Source: Bacteroidota bacterium | GTDB lineage: Bacteria; Bacteroidota; Ignavibacteria; UBA10030; SZUA-254 | Length of the DNA stretch: 64,000 nucleotides | Direction of reading: 5' to 3' | Assembly: GCA_036522515.1 (NCBI GenBank) | Contig: DATDFQ010000043.1 | Coordinates: 310,001-374,000, forward strand | In this document: in pieces, positions 1 to 8,964 of the stretch | Numbering within the stretch: position 1 is the stretch's first letter | Layout: each line of letters opens with the position of its first letter | Made by a program: the position numbers and the translations under genes | Notes under the pieces: model-generated | What the model saw: the letters and a program-made list of their open reading frames with translations, nothing else | The model's database searches: none | What the model was told of the DNA's origin: nothing

Positions 1-2348
1 AGCGGAGGCGGACCTTTTACGGTGATATAGAAGCCGTCAACCGTCGGATAGGTGAAATCATCGCCAAACTTCGGAGGAGGCGAAGGGTCGAGATTTCCGT
101 CGCCCGGATCGATGACGACCGCCGTCCCCTGGTTGACTCCATTATAGAGGGTGTCGTTGCCGGAGATAAGGTACCAGTGCAGGATCGGCACGACCACCGT
201 GTCGCGCGTGTCGGTCGCATCGGGCCCGTAGGCGAACGCGGTCTGAACATTCTTGAAATGCACCTGATACGTTTTTCCCGTCAAGACAGGCGGGTTCACC
301 ACCGTGATCACGGCCTTTCCGTCGCTCTTTCCGGAATCATGGACGACCGTGACAGCATCCCCGAAGTCGGCTCCGATCCGCACGCCCGGGTTCGTCGTTT
401 GCGGGATGACCGTGATGATCTGCAGCGTCGTCTCGGAGGCGTGGGAAAGAGCGGTCGAGGTATCCGAATATCCGTACGCGGTAACGGCATAGTAATACCG
501 CTGCCCGTTCGCGAGGGGGAGTCCACCGCGCAACGTATCGCTGGTCCGTTCGAGGAACCGGACGATCCCGTTGTCGGTGCCGCGCTGCCGGATCGCCTGA
601 ACGTTCAGCCCAAGCTCGATATCGAAGACCGTATCGACGATCGTTCTGATTCCGTTCTGAAGGTCAAACGTGGCCAGGCGCACCGCCTTCGAAAAATCCG
701 CCGAGGAGGTGGGTAGCTGATAGACGTTGTATCCCTCAAACCTCACGCCGAGGCGGTTGAACGACTCTGTCGCCGCAACCGCGGCCGAGTCCCATCCCCA
801 GTCGAGCACGACCTTTTGATTCAGGGCCGCGATCCTGAGCTTCGGGGAAGGGGGCGGTTTCGGGAGATTGAACAGATTGTCATACGCGCTCTGCGCCGCC
901 TTGTCGTTCGCCTTGAGCACGCCGATGCTCGAGATATTATCCCCGCCGAGCCCCGCGACCAGTGCGACAACCACTTCCTGCGTGTCGCCCAGCACCATCG
1001 TAAACGGTCCCGTGCTCAGCATCTGGCGCCGGTCGCCCGGGTTGTCGATCGTTCCGTCCAGGTACCCCGTGCCGGCCTGGGGATTTCCGCTCAGCCAGAA
1101 TTTTGTTTCAGCTCCGCCCGGGTAGACGAACGGCGCGCCGGTGATCGGAGTCAATCCGCGAAGCAAATTATACCATTGACCGGCGCCGACGTAACTGAAC
1201 GGGGGATCGGAGTAGGTGCCGCCGGCCGCGAAATAAATCCAGGATGTCATGGGGAGGTTTCGATACCCGTATATCCTCTTCAGATCGAATACCGCCGAGT
1301 CACCGGGTGACACCACCTTCGGTCCTGCGAAGAAATCGTACCCGACCGCCGGTGGAGGAACCCCGAAGACCTTATAACTCGCATCCACCGCCGATGAATT
1401 ATAGACATAGCCGAGGCTCAGGGTCGTATCGCACGCCTCGAAATCGTCGCTATAATCGCCGAGGTCGGGATCCGCCCACTGACCGATATACATGTTGTCG
1501 ATGCGGGAATCGGACGCTCCGCTCGCGGTGCCCTTGTAAATGAACCGGAATTTTTTGAAGATCACATTACCGAGAGGATCGGTCCTTGCATACCCCCAGA
1601 GGGTCGACTGGACCTCCAGCCCTATCGGGTCGGAGCCCAGGAACGACTGGCTCTGGGCCGCATTCAGGTCGTTCATCACAAACCAGACCACCTGGTCCGC
1701 ATCCGCGATCCCCGGCTCGTCCGTCGACGGGCCGGCGGTGGCGTTCGGATCGGGGTTGTATCCCGGGACGCCGTCCCGGTCATAATAGGGAGCTCCCTTA
1801 TCCGCCGGCCACTCGACCCAGTCTTTCCGGTATTGTTCGCGAACCTGGTCGATATCCGATTGCGACACGGCGGAGAGCCCCTTCGAGAAGAGCTCGGCCG
1901 CGTCCTGCCTCAGGTCTGCGGTCTGCCAGTCGCGCCGCACACGGTAGATGCGCACGCTCTGGTCTCCCGCAGATTCGGCCACCCCCTTGGAGATGATCTT
2001 TCCGCCGACCGTCCCGGGCTGGTACGTCTGTCCGTTCACACGGAGCAGTTGCGCGCCGCCGTCGTGAACCTGGCCGCCCCAGATCAGGCCGTCCGCAAAG
2101 ATGGGTGTTGACGTTCCGCGCGGAAACGTCACGCCCGAGTTGCCTGTGCTCGGATTTCTCGCCGAGGATCCGTCGTATTCGATCCACATCGAGAGGTTGT
2201 TAATGTTCATCAGCGTCGAGAAGGGACCCGTTCCCGTCATTTGTTGCGCCGTCCGCAGAAGGGATTTTTTCCCCTCCGCGGAATACGCCTGATGGAGCCC
2301 GCCCGAAAGGAGGAGCGCCGCGCCGAGGAACAGATGAAGTTTTTTCAT
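1..2348 (-). CDS. Large secreted surface protein, fibronectin-III-like (C-terminus cut by window edge)
   Basis: The frame stays open from an ATG at 2348 to the left edge, about 782 codons, so the C-terminus is outside the window. The start has a good ribosome site (AGGTGAG, 6 nt upstream) and a Sec signal peptide (MKKLHLFLGAALLLSGGLHQ...). The body holds many Asp/Gly/Tyr-rich segments, a stretch with PYYDRDGVPGYNPDP resembling a calcium-binding loop, and a later module with KVVLDWGWD and FEGYNVYQ typical of fibronectin type III domains in surface proteins of this group. The arrangement matches the protein at 23670-26087 (a PLPxP-like linker, then V-L/E-WG, then FEGYxxY), so the two are probably paralogues. 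It is the third gene of a minus-strand operon after the CHRD lipoprotein and the TonB receptor. A T9SS-type C-terminal domain is expected beyond the edge but not seen. Function unknown. Confidence 0.75.
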   Translation of the reverse strand, partial: MKKLHLFLGAALLLSGGLHQAYSAEGKKSLLRTAQQMTGTGPFSTLMNINNLSMWIEYDGSSARNPSTGNSGVTFPRGTSTPIFADGLIWGGQVHDGGAQLLRVNGQTYQPGTVGGKIISKGVAESAGDQSVRIYRVRRDWQTADLRQDAAELFSKGLSAVSQSDIDQVREQYRKDWVEWPADKGAPYYDRDGVPGYNPDPNATAGPSTDEPGIADADQVVWFVMNDLNAAQSQSFLGSDPIGLEVQSTLWGYARTDPLGNVIFKKFRFIYKGTASGASDSRIDNMYIGQWADPDLGDYSDDFEACDTTLSLGYVYNSSAVDASYKVFGVPPPAVGYDFFAGPKVVSPGDSAVFDLKRIYGYRNLPMTSWIYFAAGGTYSDPPFSYVGAGQWYNLLRGLTPITGAPFVYPGGAETKFWLSGNPQAGTGYLDGTIDNPGDRRQMLSTGPFTMVLGDTQEVVVALVAGLGGDNISSIGVLKANDKAAQSAYDNLFNLPKPPPSPKLRIAALNQKVVLDWGWDSAAVAATESFNRLGVRFEGYNVYQLPTSSADFSKAVRLATFDLQNGIRTIVDTVFDIELGLNVQAIRQRGTDNGIVRFLERTSDTLRGGLPLANGQRYYYAVTAYGYSDTSTALSHASETTLQIITVIPQTTNPGVRIGADFGDAVTVVHDSGKSDGKAVITVVNPPVLTGKTYQVHFKNVQTAFAYGPDATDTRDTVVVPILHWYLISGNDTLYNGVNQGTAVVIDPGDGNLDPSPPPKFGDDFTYPTVDGFYITVKGPPP

Positions 2349-2398
2349 AGTTGTCTCACCTCTGGTTTATAGACAAGATTCCGACACCTCAAGCGTGA

Positions 2399-5300
2399 TC
2401 AATAGTCGAGCCGGACACCGAACCGGATCTGCCGCGGCGTACCCAGGAGATCCCCGCCCTGATTCCTCCAGTAGTTCTGGCGGTCGGCGAGGTTCGCGTC
2501 GCGGTACATCTGCACATAGGCAGCCCCGCGGCCCGGAGCGCTGATCACTTCGGAGCTCAGCGCGGGATTCGTCAGGAACCCGTCGTCATCGGCATTGCCC
2601 GTCCGCCCGTACACATTGACGACGTTCTCCGTGTTGAGAAGGTTCTGGACGTAGAGATACACGTTCAGGTCGAACGAACCCGACAGCGTGAACGACTTGT
2701 CGAGACGCGCATCCAGGCTGAAATTCCAGGGAGTCGTCGACGCGTTGATCGCCTCGACCGGCCTCCGGTTTCGCGGATCGCCGTCATACAGGATACCGCC
2801 GTCTTCCGGCCCGGTCTGGCCCAGCCCGCCGGTCACCTTCGTGTAATTGTGGCCGCTGTTGAACGAGAAGAGGATGTTCGCCCCGAGACGTTCAAGGATC
2901 GGCCCCCCGTCGTTGGGAGCAAAGTGATAATCGAGATTCAGGCTTCCGCGGTGCGCCTGGTTGAAGGTCAGAGGGGAAATAATCGTCGGCCGGAGCGTCC
3001 CGTTCTCGACGGATGAGATCGCGGACGTCGTGTTCGAACCCGTGCCCTGGGCATCCTGGAGCGTGTAATTCACGCGCGCCTGGAGCCGGTCGACCCGGCG
3101 CAGGGTCAGCGTGACTTCCAACCCCTTCGTCGTCGCAAAATCTCCGTTCTGGAGAATATCGTACGACTTCGCGAGAGCGCCGCTTTCTGTCGTGATACGG
3201 CCCACCTGGATCTGGCCCTTGATGTCTTTATAGAAGCCGGTCAGATCAAACGCGGCAAAGTTCGTAATCTGCTCCGTGAACCCGATCTCGTACTGCGTGG
3301 TGCGCTCCGGATCGAGCCCGAGTCCGACCGGCGCGGGGATGAAGTTTCTTCCCGAAACATAGAGGGAGAGCAACGGACCCCCGATATAGATATTGTTCAG
3401 CTGGGGCGCCTGGATGAACTTGCCGAACTGCATATGGAAGATCGTCCGGTCCGTGACGGGGAACGATAACCCGAGACGCGGGCTGATCGCATGGAAGGGA
3501 TCTTTCTTCCGGACGGTCGTCGGATCCAGCGCGAAGATGTTTCCGTTGATGAACGAAGGGTTCTCCGCGTCGATGAACTCCCTGTCGTCCGTGTCGAAGT
3601 AATCGTACCGGATGCCGGCATTGATGATCAGGTCGTTCAACTCGACCTTGTCCTGGAGGTATCCGGAGAAGAACGTGGGGTGTTTCGGCCCGTCGAACCC
3701 GTCGTTCACTTCGTTGCCGAACACGTCATATCCGACGTTGTCGGGAATACCGGCGGACTGCATCAGTCGCGTCCTCGAGTCGGCGTTGCGTACCGAGTCG
3801 GGCTGGGAGATCATCTGGAGGAACACGTTCTCCAGCCTGCCGACCGAGTAGAGCCGGACCGTATATCTCTGGTACGACGATCCGAGCTTGAGCTCGTGCT
3901 TCCCGTATTGAGTCGTCAGATCCGCCGATCCGCCGATGTAGGTCTGCTTCCCCTTGATGTAATTCGTGGAAGCCCCCAACCCGGAGATCGAAGACCCGCC
4001 CACGATCAACTCGCCGGGCCGCGCGTACGGGAAACCGTAAAACCGGAACTCCGTCGGGGAGAGGCCCAGCGCGCCGTTCATATAGCTGTAGAAATTGTAG
4101 CCGAGTTTCGCGGCCTCGATGCTGTCGCCGTAGGAAAGAATGTTATCCTGGAGATTCGGATCGTACTGCCTGTTCCGGCTGTCGAAGTAATTGAGGTTAA
4201 TCTCGTAAAATGTCTTCGGATCGAGCAGGTGTGTGATCTTCAGGTTGAAGAGGTCATCGCTGTTATCTCGCATCGGCAGACGGGAAAGATCGAGGATGTT
4301 CTGGACCGGCAGGTCGTTGATCCTCCGTTGCTGCCACGACATCGCCGAGCCGAATCGTACGGTGACGGGGCTGAGGTCGAGGCTGATTGTCCCGTTCAGG
4401 TTCCACCGGTTCGACATCCGGCCGGGGATCACGCCTTCGGGAACCTTGATGGCCCCGTATCGTGAATTAATCGACGATGCCGGGACGCCTGATCCCGCAT
4501 AGAGCGTATCTCCGGGACGCCCGCCGCCGGGACCGTCGACAAGTGCGGCCGGAAAATCGGCGTTGGGGAATTCAAACCCCGTCCAGAAGGTCGGGATCGG
4601 ATCACGCTGGAATTGATTCTCTCCGGCTGCGAAAATCTTCAGTTTGTCGCCGATAATCGGACCGCTGAGAGTAAGCACGTGGTCCCAGTATCCGTAGGAA
4701 TAGGAATCAAGTGATTTGGAGCCGACCTGCGCGAACCGGTCGGTCTCACCGGAGTAGCTCAGCTTAATCCCCCCCGTTCCCGACCGGAGCTGCTGACGGA
4801 TGATTCCCGCATTCGCTCCGCCGTATTCGGCGTTGTACCCGCCCGCCTGGATCTGGACTTCTTCGACCGCCTCGGGGATGAGGAGCACCGCGTTCCTGCC
4901 GTTCATGACGTTCCTGGCGCTGGCGCCCTCGACGTAGTATCCGACCTCGTCTTCCCTGCCGCCCCGGATATAAATGTTGTTGTCCTGCAGGACAACCCCC
5001 GGCTGCAGGGCGAAGACACCGGTCAGTCCGCGGACCGGGATCGCGCTCAAGTCGTCCGCGTTCAAAATCCGGACGGCGTTCGTGGCCGACTTGTTGACAA
5101 GCGGCCTCTGGGCCATGATCTCGACCGTCGGGAGGTTGATGTCCTGGGCAACGAGCTCAACATTCAGCTCGGTCGTCAGGTCCGGGTTCACCCGGACGTT
5201 CGTAACCGATGGGGCATGATACCCCACGAGGCTCGCCTTCACCGTATAGACCCCGGCGGGGATGTTGAGGATTATGAAACTTCCGTCAGGATCCGCTGCG

Positions 5301-5455
5301 ACACCGTACGGCGTCCCCTCGAGCACCACGATCGCACCGGCCGCCCCTTCGTGCGTATCCTTGAACGTAACCTTTCCCCTGATCTTGCCCGTCGTTCCGC
5401 CGAACAGGAGTCCGGGAACAAGCAGGAGTGCGGTGATCACTAATGCGACTTTCAT
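2399..5455 (-). CDS. TonB-dependent outer-membrane receptor with carboxypeptidase-regulatory-like domain
   Basis: The protein has 1018 residues from the ATG at 5455, chosen because GGAGG lies 4 nt upstream and a signal peptide (MKVALVITALLLVPGLLFG) follows at once. An ATG 10 codons earlier is possible. Order of domains: signal peptide 1-19; carboxypeptidase-regulatory-like beta-sandwich about 22-100 (GKIRGKVTFKDTHEGAAGA, YTVKASLVGY); plug about 115-235 (TNAVRILNADDLSAIPVRG, NIYIRGGREDEVGYYVEGA); then a long 22-strand-type barrel ending in GVRLDY with a terminal aromatic residue as in outer-membrane proteins. Such receptors take up bulky ligands using TonB/ExbBD energy; no TonB gene is in the window and the ligand cannot be read from sequence. 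It lies 55 nt after the CHRD lipoprotein and 50 nt before the large surface protein, on the same strand. Confidence 0.9.
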   Translation of the reverse strand: MKVALVITALLLVPGLLFGGTTGKIRGKVTFKDTHEGAAGAIVVLEGTPYGVAADPDGSFIILNIPAGVYTVKASLVGYHAPSVTNVRVNPDLTTELNVELVAQDINLPTVEIMAQRPLVNKSATNAVRILNADDLSAIPVRGLTGVFALQPGVVLQDNNIYIRGGREDEVGYYVEGASARNVMNGRNAVLLIPEAVEEVQIQAGGYNAEYGGANAGIIRQQLRSGTGGIKLSYSGETDRFAQVGSKSLDSYSYGYWDHVLTLSGPIIGDKLKIFAAGENQFQRDPIPTFWTGFEFPNADFPAALVDGPGGGRPGDTLYAGSGVPASSINSRYGAIKVPEGVIPGRMSNRWNLNGTISLDLSPVTVRFGSAMSWQQRRINDLPVQNILDLSRLPMRDNSDDLFNLKITHLLDPKTFYEINLNYFDSRNRQYDPNLQDNILSYGDSIEAAKLGYNFYSYMNGALGLSPTEFRFYGFPYARPGELIVGGSSISGLGASTNYIKGKQTYIGGSADLTTQYGKHELKLGSSYQRYTVRLYSVGRLENVFLQMISQPDSVRNADSRTRLMQSAGIPDNVGYDVFGNEVNDGFDGPKHPTFFSGYLQDKVELNDLIINAGIRYDYFDTDDREFIDAENPSFINGNIFALDPTTVRKKDPFHAISPRLGLSFPVTDRTIFHMQFGKFIQAPQLNNIYIGGPLLSLYVSGRNFIPAPVGLGLDPERTTQYEIGFTEQITNFAAFDLTGFYKDIKGQIQVGRITTESGALAKSYDILQNGDFATTKGLEVTLTLRRVDRLQARVNYTLQDAQGTGSNTTSAISSVENGTLRPTIISPLTFNQAHRGSLNLDYHFAPNDGGPILERLGANILFSFNSGHNYTKVTGGLGQTGPEDGGILYDGDPRNRRPVEAINASTTPWNFSLDARLDKSFTLSGSFDLNVYLYVQNLLNTENVVNVYGRTGNADDDGFLTNPALSSEVISAPGRGAAYVQMYRDANLADRQNYWRNQGGDLLGTPRQIRFGVRLDY

Positions 5456-5510
5456 AACTCCTCCAATCTTCTGCGAGAGGAACATGGTTCTCTTCCCTAA
5501 TTCTGTGAAC

Positions 5511-7016
5511 TTATTTTTTTCCGATTGAACTCTGGATCAACTTCGCGGGCTCTTTTCCCGCTGCAACCTTTGCGACGCCGGCCTGCCGGTCGGACAATTG
5601 AAGCAGGTTGAGGGATTTCCCCGAACCCGAAGCCACGACCGTATACATACGCGCGCCCGCATAATCGGAAGCCGGAAGCGACGCGACGCCATATTGACCT
5701 CTGGCCGGATCCACGTCGAGCTGGCCTCTTACGATGCTGCTCGGGTAAGCGGAGGTGTGGAAATTAATATAGATGTAATCCGCCACGATCGTATCCTTGA
5801 TCGCGTCGGTGAGCCCGTACCATGTGCCGGTAAAGACATTCGTGCTGACCGAATCCGGAACGAGCTGCCCGCGGATTGCGCCGCCGGGGTGGGCCGCGGA
5901 ATGAAAATTCACGTAGATATTGCCGGCGAGGAGCGAGGAAATGAGCGCCGGAGTCAGGGGTTGTCCTACCTCATCGCTCGTCCAGGTCCCGGTCAATGTC
6001 GTATCGCCCACGGGAGTCGTCGTAATGTTCCGCACCACCGGGCCGGCGACGCCGGCAGCACCCTCGTGGAAGTGTCCGGCAACGAATGGTGAATCCAGGC
6101 CGCTCGGATGGAGGACGATCGAATAGCTCAACCCGTCCCGGCTGAAACTGAACGTCCCGACTGCCGTGGAGGTGACCGACGGATCCGGCGAACTCTCGTT
6201 CGATCCGTTCAACGTCACGTCGGGGAACGTGATCACCTGTCCCGTGATGTCAACCGGCTGGATGACGGGGCCGTTCACCCCGGGGAGGCCGACGTGAAAA
6301 TGCGCGGCTGTATAGAGACTGTCACGGTAATCTGAGTGCACGGTGACCGTGAACAAAGCGCTGTCTGCCGGAGTCAGATCGAGGGAGGCGGTCCCCGTCG
6401 TATTCGTCGTGACGGGTGTCGGGGTCACCTGGCTTCCGCTGATATTGGCGGTGTAACCGCCGTTCGACACGGCATAGACCTGATGCGACCCGGCGGTCAG
6501 GTTGACATACCCGGTGGACGTCGGATACCCGACATCGGCCGCGAGGGGAGTTCCGCTCGCGGAACTGTCGTAAAAAGAGATCGCGGGCGCGGACCCGGTG
6601 GCGACATGCACAAACTTCACCTGCGTGAGAGCCGGGTCGCCGCCGCCGTTGTTCGTGAAACTGTAGCCTTCGTCGACGGCCAGGAACTTGTTGGAGCCCG
6701 TCAAGGCGTAGAGAAGCACCGTGTTCTGACTATTCGAACGGAAATTCACGTGTTGGACCGTCGATCCGAATCCCAGGTCGCGGCCCCCCGCCAGAATGTC
6801 GATATAGGCGCTGCTGGCGCCGAACGAGAGATTGGCAACCTGATTGCCGTCTATCGTAACGGCCCCTCCCGTCTGGTCGGCGGTCACATCGACGATCCGG
6901 GCGAGAGCATGATAGTCCGGCGTCGCCTGGCCGCTGCTGGGGGTATCAACACAGCTCGAGACAGCGAATGCGAGTATGCCGATGATCAGAAGGAAACAGA
7001 TGCTTCTCGTGGTCAT
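5511..7016 (-). CDS. Lipoprotein with DUF4397 and CHRD domains
   Basis: This 501-residue protein starts at an ATG with GGAGG 8 nt upstream. It begins with a lipoprotein signal (MTTRSICFLLIIGILAFAVSSC, Cys22), so it is expected to be a lipid-anchored envelope protein. Residues about 40-200 look like a DUF4397 domain (YIDILAGGRDL, VNFRSNSQNTVLLYAL, KFVHVATGSAPAISFYDSS). From about 205 to 460 there are two CHRD domains and a partial third, seen in repeated AHFHxGxxGxxGPV and NFHSAAHPGGAIRGQL signatures. CHRD domains occur in chordin and in many bacterial surface proteins of unknown role. The C-terminus is basic and Ala-rich. It is first in the operon with the TonB receptor and large surface protein and has a near-consensus promoter at 7253-7281. 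Confidence 0.88.
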   Translation of the reverse strand: MTTRSICFLLIIGILAFAVSSCVDTPSSGQATPDYHALARIVDVTADQTGGAVTIDGNQVANLSFGASSAYIDILAGGRDLGFGSTVQHVNFRSNSQNTVLLYALTGSNKFLAVDEGYSFTNNGGGDPALTQVKFVHVATGSAPAISFYDSSASGTPLAADVGYPTSTGYVNLTAGSHQVYAVSNGGYTANISGSQVTPTPVTTNTTGTASLDLTPADSALFTVTVHSDYRDSLYTAAHFHVGLPGVNGPVIQPVDITGQVITFPDVTLNGSNESSPDPSVTSTAVGTFSFSRDGLSYSIVLHPSGLDSPFVAGHFHEGAAGVAGPVVRNITTTPVGDTTLTGTWTSDEVGQPLTPALISSLLAGNIYVNFHSAAHPGGAIRGQLVPDSVSTNVFTGTWYGLTDAIKDTIVADYIYINFHTSAYPSSIVRGQLDVDPARGQYGVASLPASDYAGARMYTVVASGSGKSLNLLQLSDRQAGVAKVAAGKEPAKLIQSSIGKK

Positions 7017-7252
7017 AAATTAAACCTCCAGGTGTGTTAATGCTCAGATCGCTCGTGGGTGGAGCCTGGTACCATGCGCGCAACAACAGCTTTCCCCTCC
7101 TCGTCGGGGTACACGAAGGCGGATGCAGGATCGTCGGGAGAACACGCGATGAGAAAAGATGGGGCGGAAGTTCGGAGGATGGGTGGTAACAATTTGTCTC
7201 AGCTGAGCCTCACTTTCCCTCGTCAGTGATACCTCAAAACCATCGTTGCGAG
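7017..7252 (-). other. Long untranslated leader of the CHRD operon
   Basis: With transcription starting near 7246, the mRNA would carry about 230 nt before the ATG at 7016. The frame open over 7044-7262 begins inside the promoter -10 box and has no ribosome site, so it is not taken as a gene. A short CCCC/GGGG hairpin lies near 7110-7125. No known riboswitch class was recognised. The rest of the gap, 7282-7375, holds nothing recognised. Confidence 0.45.
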
Positions 7253-7281
7253 AATATAGCAAATCAACAGATGCTTGTCAA
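7253..7281 (-). promoter_or_regulatory. Sigma-70-type promoter of the CHRD/TonB operon
   Basis: Read on the minus strand, TTGACA (7281-7276) is followed by exactly 17 nt and TATATT (7258-7253). The -10 is preceded by TTTGC, giving an extended -10 (TGn). The same arrangement recurs upstream of several other genes in this window. Confidence 0.85.
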
Positions 7282-7375
7282 GTTTTACCCGATTTTGAGA
7301 CTTCCACCGGTCCGGCCCCCTAAATACTTGCCTGGACTGGACTTTCGCCGCCTCCCGAACGCCATCATCCCGGCG

Positions 7376-8953
7376 CTAAAGGGTGATCATCTTGACATCC
7401 GAGACGCCGTCGAGAAGCGCGATCTCTTTGAGGACGGCCTCCGGTGCCGGAGTGTCGATCGAGATCACCGTGAGGGCCCTGCTGCCGGACTCAAATCGGC
7501 CGAGGGAGAGTCCGGCGATATTGATATGCGCCCGCGCAAGAAGCGAACTCACTGCCGCGAGCATCCCCGGGCGGTCTATATTAGAATAGAGGATCAGGTG
7601 CCCGTCCGGATTCATTTCGAAGTGGAAGCCGTCGATGCCGACAATACGCAGGTCTTTTTCGCCGAAAAGGGTGCCTGAAAAGTGCCGGGATTCCTTTTCC
7701 GTCTGATACCGGACCGAAAGAACCTGCGCGTAGCGGAGAAGGGCTGACTCCCGGACCAGCTGGACACCGATCCCCCTCTCGCGGGCGATCACCGGCGCGT
7801 TGAGATAGTTGACCGGTTCATCCAGCACTCCCTCGAAGGCTCCTTTCAGGACCGCGGCGCCCAGCGCCGGAAGAAACTCCCCGAGCGGTTCGCCGCTCGC
7901 CGAAACCGTGACCGATTTCAGCTTGCCATCCTTCAGCTGCGCCACCAGCCGGCCAAGCTTTTCGCCCAGAAGAAGGAAGGGGCGAAGCTCATCCTTGAGA
8001 CCCAGGGAGATGCTGTCGGCGTTGACCGATCCCGACACGCCGCGCCCCTTCAGAAAGTCCGCCACCTGCCGGGCGATCTGAATCGCCACTTTTTCCTGGG
8101 CTTCCTCCGTCGAGGCGGCGAGATGGGGGGTGACGACGACGTTCGGATGCCGGATTAACGGCGTATTCGAAGGGGGCTCCTGTTCGAAGACATCGAGAGC
8201 CGCGCCCGCCACCGCCCCGCTCTCCAGCGCCCCGAGAAGCGCGGCTTCGTCGACGATCCCTCCCCGGGCGCAATTGATGATTCTGACTCCGTGTTTGCAG
8301 AGGGCGAGCGATTCTTTTCCGATCAACCCCTTGGTTTCAGGAATCAACGGGGAGTGAAGGGTGATGAAATCAGACTGGCGCAGGAGATCGGGGAGGCCGA
8401 CAAGCTGCGCGTTCACCTTCCCCGCCATCTCCTCCGACTGGGCGGGATCGAACGCCACGATCTTCATACCGAACGCCGAGGCGCGCCGGGAAACCTCCGA
8501 TCCGACTTTCCCGAGTCCGATCACGCCGAGAGTCTTCCCGTAGAGTTCCGTCCCCACGAAGGCGCTTCTCTCCCACTTTCCCTCCCGGAGGCTCTGGTTC
8601 GCCTGAGGAATGTTTCTGGCGAGGGCGAGCATCATCGAGAGGGTATGTTCCGCGGTCGAAATCGTGTTACCCCCCGGCGTGTTCATGACGATGATCCCGT
8701 GGCGGGTCGCGGCGGCGACGTCGATATTGTCGACCCCCGCCCCCGCCCGGCCCACGACTTTGAGCTTCTTCCCCGCTTCGAGAACGTGAGAGGTGACCCG
8801 GCTCCGGCTCCTGACGATCAGGCCTTCGACCGGCTCCACGGCTTTCAGGATCTCCGCGGGGCCGAGCGCCGGATGGTACTCAACGCGAAATCCTTCCGCC
8901 TCGAGTATGTCGACGCATTGCCGGTCGACATCGTCTGTGATCAGGATTGTCAC
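7376..8953 (-). CDS. serA: D-3-phosphoglycerate dehydrogenase
   Basis: SerA oxidises 3-phosphoglycerate to 3-phosphohydroxypyruvate with NAD+, the first step of serine synthesis. The protein has about 525 residues, the long form: catalytic/nucleotide-binding domains first (VIGLGKVGSEVSRRA Rossmann loop; GRAGAGVDNIDVAAATRHG; NCARGGIVDEAAL; TPHLAASTEEAQ with the catalytic His), then an intervening domain (PVNYLNAPVIARERGI) and a C-terminal ACT domain (SNIDRPGMLAAVSSLLARAHINIA), the usual site of serine feedback. The start is uncertain. GTG at 8953 has AAGG 8 nt upstream and gives MTILITDDVD; GTG at 8968 overlaps the stop of the aminotransferase as GTGA; an ATG lies at 9010. All indicate tight coupling to the upstream aminotransferase. 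Confidence 0.93.
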   Translation of the reverse strand: MTILITDDVDRQCVDILEAEGFRVEYHPALGPAEILKAVEPVEGLIVRSRSRVTSHVLEAGKKLKVVGRAGAGVDNIDVAAATRHGIIVMNTPGGNTISTAEHTLSMMLALARNIPQANQSLREGKWERSAFVGTELYGKTLGVIGLGKVGSEVSRRASAFGMKIVAFDPAQSEEMAGKVNAQLVGLPDLLRQSDFITLHSPLIPETKGLIGKESLALCKHGVRIINCARGGIVDEAALLGALESGAVAGAALDVFEQEPPSNTPLIRHPNVVVTPHLAASTEEAQEKVAIQIARQVADFLKGRGVSGSVNADSISLGLKDELRPFLLLGEKLGRLVAQLKDGKLKSVTVSASGEPLGEFLPALGAAVLKGAFEGVLDEPVNYLNAPVIARERGIGVQLVRESALLRYAQVLSVRYQTEKESRHFSGTLFGEKDLRIVGIDGFHFEMNPDGHLILYSNIDRPGMLAAVSSLLARAHINIAGLSLGRFESGSRALTVISIDTPAPEAVLKEIALLDGVSDVKMITL

Positions 8954-8964
8954 GTCGAGGCCCT

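Noticed and set aside
7017-7246. Riboswitch in the long leader of the CHRD operon
   Set aside because: No recognisable core of any known class; only a small hairpin was seen.
7044-7262. Open frame of 72 codons in the leader of the CHRD gene
   Set aside because: It begins at TTG inside the -10 region of a strong promoter, has no ribosome site and a composition unlike the neighbours.
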